From Clostridia bacterium (GTDB taxonomy: Bacteria; Bacillota; Clostridia; Christensenellales; UBA1242): a DNA stretch of 8,060 bases. Shown piece by piece: positions 5,563 through 8,060 of this stretch; within the stretch, counting starts at the first letter, position 1; each line of letters opens with the position of its first letter. The stretch lies in the NCBI GenBank assembly GCA_017650795.1, contig JAGCEE010000195.1:1-8060 (forward strand), written 5' to 3'. The notes beneath the pieces were generated by a model. That model searched no databases. It had not been told where the DNA came from and worked only from the letters and a program-made list of their open reading frames with translations. Position numbers and translations under genes: made by a program.

Positions 5563-7713
5563 ATGGAAATTTTAAGAGATTTTAAACAAATAAGTGATAA
5601 GGTTTATAAAATTTTTAATGTAAGTGTCACAGATGTTCCTATTTTAGATTCAATATCAAAAGAAGATATTAAAAAACTTGTAGAAAATACTAAAGTTGAT
5701 TCTAATATGGTGGACGTAAATGGCCTAGCTGAGCTTATTTTTCAACTTAACGATTATCTTCCGGCTTTATGTAATTTTGTTAAAATGTTTTTATTTACAA
5801 AACATTATGATGGAATTATTTACTTTTTAGAAAAACTATTTGTTGCTCATGTTGGGGCTATTAGTTATGTAAGCAAAAACAAGAAATACTCTCACGAAGA
5901 AAGATTTTTCGATAGATTTATTGAAGTTGTAAGAAGCACCGATTTGGACATACAAGATATTTTGCCATTTTTGTTTGCAATTATAGAAGATAATGAAAAG
6001 ACTATTTTATCTTTATGGCTTGCACCAACTTTGGAATATATGCAAAATGTTTATAGAGAAAATATGGACATTATTAAAGACTTTGTTTCAAATGAGCCAA
6101 GGCATCGTATTACATATTTTGAATTAGGCTTAGAGTTTAACACTCAAAAAGCAATTATGGAAATCTTTAATTTGGAAGACGGCATAATTGACGAAAAACT
6201 AGTTGCAAAAATCTTAAAACATTACTACACCGATGTAATGGCATTTTTTAACAAAAATCTAGACAATAGTGGTGATAAAAAACTTTACTATGTAAAAATA
6301 CTTGCAAGCATAGATAACCCTGAGGCAACAGCAAGATTGGAAGACTTGTACGCTGAAGAGCAAAGTGAAGACATAAAAACATTTATTAAATCCAAATTGG
6401 GCATAGCCGACAAACAAAACCTTGGTGTTTCGCCTAAACACTTTCAAATAATGGCAAACAAAAAGGTAGATGTTGTGCAAGAAAGAACTCTTGGTATGCC
6501 ATTTGAAAAAATGAATTTAAGATTTTCTGATGGCACTTTGGCAGATAATGTTATAAAAACATATTTAATAAACATTTTTAAAGCCGAAAAGGACCTTTTA
6601 AATCTTTATGGTTTAGAAGATGTAAAAACGCTATTTAATGTGGACGATTTAAGCAGTTTTGCCGAAAATATCTTTTATGCTTTAAAAAAATTAAAAGACA
6701 TAAAAGAGGCAAAATGGGCAATTAGGTTAATTAGTTTTTGCATCGGTGATGAGTATCTTGATAATGTTTTTGATTTTATTGAAAATTTATACAGGCAGAG
6801 CAGAAAAAAAGAGGCAAAATACTTTATTGAGTGCTTAATTTATAGCAAAAGAGAAAGGGTTTTGTTGTTGATTGGTAAACTAATAGAAGAGTACGATTTG
6901 TTTAATGACGCTAAAGAGTATTTTGTTAGACTGTATGCCGAAGTTTTAGAAAAAAACAACACAGACGTTTTGGATATGTTGGTAAACGACGAGGTTTCGG
7001 AAGATACTTTAAATGCCCAAAAGGAAAGATTGTATAATAGTTTTATGGCAAACAAATCTTACACATTAGAACAATTTAAGGCAATGTTTGTAGATAAAAA
7101 AATTTTTAATACACTAGCACAAAACTTGGTTTTTGGTGAATATAAGTTTGATAGATTGTTTGCACTCTTTGTTTTAGAGGGTGACCAAGTAAAATATATA
7201 GCGGGTGTCAAACAACCAGAGGACAAAGATTTAAGAATTAAAATAGCCCACGGAATAGATTTAGATGATAGATTTGACGAGGCAAAAAATTATTTTAATA
7301 ATCCAACCTTTGTACAATTTGAAAAAAGTTTGTTTGTATATAAAGAAACAGAAAAAACCCAAACAAAAGTTGGCAGTATGCACGGCGTCTTAATAAATGC
7401 ACTTAGATTTATTGGAAATATGATTAACTTTAAGTTTAGTGCAAATGTAAGTGATGAGAATGAAGAAATAAACGAGCTTGTTAATGTTTGTGAAGAACTA
7501 AACCTTCTTGCAGAAGTTAGTTTTGAAACACCTGTCACGCATTATAGTTCCACATCAAGTATTGGATTTATTAGGTTTTATAAGTTAAACCAATGCTTAA
7601 AAAATGGTAGGGCATACATAATCAATAAAGCAAACGCAATAGCTATTGGTGGGGTAGAACCAAGGTATTATGACTATGTATTAAATGCAGTATCAAAATC
7701 AATTAGATTATAA
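5563..7713 (+). CDS. Large DUF4132/MolR-like cytoplasmic protein, function unknown
   Basis: A 716-residue soluble, mainly helical protein with no signal peptide or membrane segment. The N-terminal two thirds look like HEAT/ARM-type helical repeats (for example about 245-280, NPEATARLEDLYAEE). The C-terminal part follows the pattern I associate with DUF4132 (E. coli YehI/MolR-like): a lead-in LEQFKAMF (502-509), FNTLAQNLVFGEY (515-527), a short strand segment LFALFVLEGDQVKYIAGV, IKIAHGIDLDD (559-569, usual form LVHPLEL), NNPTFVQFEKSLFVY (579-593, where QPF-Q-REVY is usual), and a final IGGVEPRYYDYVLNAVS (about 696-712, resembling the VPP-x-x-FSE-x-L-x-D-V end). No WGR domain is present. It is transcribed alone from its own promoter and closed by a two-way terminator. 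Family placement is by pattern memory and moderately sure; no catalytic residues can be named. Confidence 0.65.
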   Translation: MEILRDFKQISDKVYKIFNVSVTDVPILDSISKEDIKKLVENTKVDSNMVDVNGLAELIFQLNDYLPALCNFVKMFLFTKHYDGIIYFLEKLFVAHVGAISYVSKNKKYSHEERFFDRFIEVVRSTDLDIQDILPFLFAIIEDNEKTILSLWLAPTLEYMQNVYRENMDIIKDFVSNEPRHRITYFELGLEFNTQKAIMEIFNLEDGIIDEKLVAKILKHYYTDVMAFFNKNLDNSGDKKLYYVKILASIDNPEATARLEDLYAEEQSEDIKTFIKSKLGIADKQNLGVSPKHFQIMANKKVDVVQERTLGMPFEKMNLRFSDGTLADNVIKTYLINIFKAEKDLLNLYGLEDVKTLFNVDDLSSFAENIFYALKKLKDIKEAKWAIRLISFCIGDEYLDNVFDFIENLYRQSRKKEAKYFIECLIYSKRERVLLLIGKLIEEYDLFNDAKEYFVRLYAEVLEKNNTDVLDMLVNDEVSEDTLNAQKERLYNSFMANKSYTLEQFKAMFVDKKIFNTLAQNLVFGEYKFDRLFALFVLEGDQVKYIAGVKQPEDKDLRIKIAHGIDLDDRFDEAKNYFNNPTFVQFEKSLFVYKETEKTQTKVGSMHGVLINALRFIGNMINFKFSANVSDENEEINELVNVCEELNLLAEVSFETPVTHYSSTSSIGFIRFYKLNQCLKNGRAYIINKANAIAIGGVEPRYYDYVLNAVSKSIRL

Positions 7714-7753
7714 AATGCTTATATTTATTTCATGGCTTTTAGACTTTAAAATT

Positions 7754-7792
7754 AAAAAAGAATAATGGGTTTAAAAACATTATTCTTTTTTT
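7754..7792. terminator. Bidirectional terminator between convergent genes
   Basis: A perfect 14-bp stem (7754-7767 with 7778-7791) encloses a 10-nt loop. The outer ends are six A's on the left and seven T's on the right, so both strands give a hairpin followed by a U-run. It lies 40 nt after the plus-strand DUF4132-like gene and 48 nt after the minus-strand DUF378 gene, and serves both. Confidence 0.9.
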
Positions 7793-7839
7793 GATACTTT
7801 TTAGTTTTATAACAACTTAAAATATTTATTGTGATTAAA

Positions 7840-8060
7840 TTACATCTCTCTTTTTGTATTATTTGCATCGTTGTTGGTAGAAAGATACAAAACACCATTT
7901 GTAATAAATGGCGAAAAGATAAGCCAAACCGCAGAGAGAGCAACCAAACAATAAACCAATATTGTTCCTGCTGCTGGCCATTCTCCAAAGATGCTTGTCA
8001 CTAAATTAAAATTAAATGCGCCAACAAGCCCCCAGTTTAATCCGCCAATGATTAGTATAA
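7840..8060 (-). CDS. DUF378 (YuzA-like) small membrane protein, 5' end outside window
   Basis: On the minus strand an open frame enters from the right edge and ends with TAA at 7840-7842, giving 72 visible residues. The opening IIGGLNWGLVGAFNFNLVTSIFG (visible residues about 3-25) closely matches the hallmark of DUF378: GG-LNWGLVG followed by FN-NLV. A second hydrophobic segment follows (about 32-52), then a short polar tail rich in Asn and Thr with charged residues at the very end (about 60-72). DUF378 proteins are about 65-100 residues, so probably only a few N-terminal residues and the start are missing. It is a predicted two-helix membrane protein of unknown function, convergent with the DUF4132-like gene. 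The tail is longer than I would expect for the family. Confidence 0.85.
   Translation of the reverse strand, partial: ILIIGGLNWGLVGAFNFNLVTSIFGEWPAAGTILVYCLVALSAVWLIFSPFITNGVLYLSTNNDANNTKREM

Noticed and set aside
7752..7988. 78-residue minus-strand frame overlapping the right end
   Set aside because: It is out of frame with the DUF378 coding frame, runs through the terminator hairpin, and shows no family likeness; the DUF378 frame explains the region.
1..8060. Mollicutes genetic code (UGA as Trp)
   Set aside because: All genes read full length in the standard code with Trp as TGG.

Overview
The window is one compact, AT-rich bacterial segment (roughly 30% G+C by eye). It holds eight genes on the plus strand and the end of a ninth on the minus strand. 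Gene content and the rimM-trmD ... rbgA linkage point to a low-GC Bacillota-type organism. Trp is encoded by TGG and no reading frame contains an internal TGA, so this is not a Mollicutes code-4 genome. None of the nine stops is TGA (six TAA, three TAG). I could not place it to genus.

Layout. (1) 1-3065: a tightly packed co-directional run, rimM (5' end outside the window), trmD, maf, a small HAD-family phosphatase, and rbgA/ylqF, with gaps of -10 to 55 nt and no internal terminator. A modest hairpin with a T-run closes it at about 3083-3112. (2) 3140-4511: der, with its own good sigma-A-type promoter just upstream. (3) 4512-4713: an AT-rich spacer with no convincing terminator, then plsY (4714-5409), closed by a strong terminator at 5460-5500. 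(4) 5515-7713: a 716-residue cytoplasmic protein with its own promoter, best described as a divergent DUF4132/MolR-like protein. (5) A near-perfect two-way terminator at 7754-7792 separates it from a convergent small membrane protein of the DUF378 type, which runs off the right edge.

Functionally the first half is a ribosome and tRNA maturation island: RimM (30S maturation), TrmD (tRNA m1G37), RbgA and Der (GTPases of 50S assembly). A putative nucleotide clean-up pair (Maf plus HAD nucleotidase) sits where many Bacillota have rplS. PlsY starts phospholipid synthesis. The role of the DUF4132-like protein is unknown.

I see no mobile element, CRISPR array, RNA gene or obvious novel multi-gene system. 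The most unusual signals are: (a) apparent complete absence of the pentamer GTTAC/GTAAC, mirrored by Val-Thr pairs being written almost always GTC-ACN; (b) two promoters whose -10 box lies so close to the start codon that the leader would be only about 11-13 nt; (c) substitutions at functionally important positions of TrmD and Maf; and (d) the DUF4132-like orphan.
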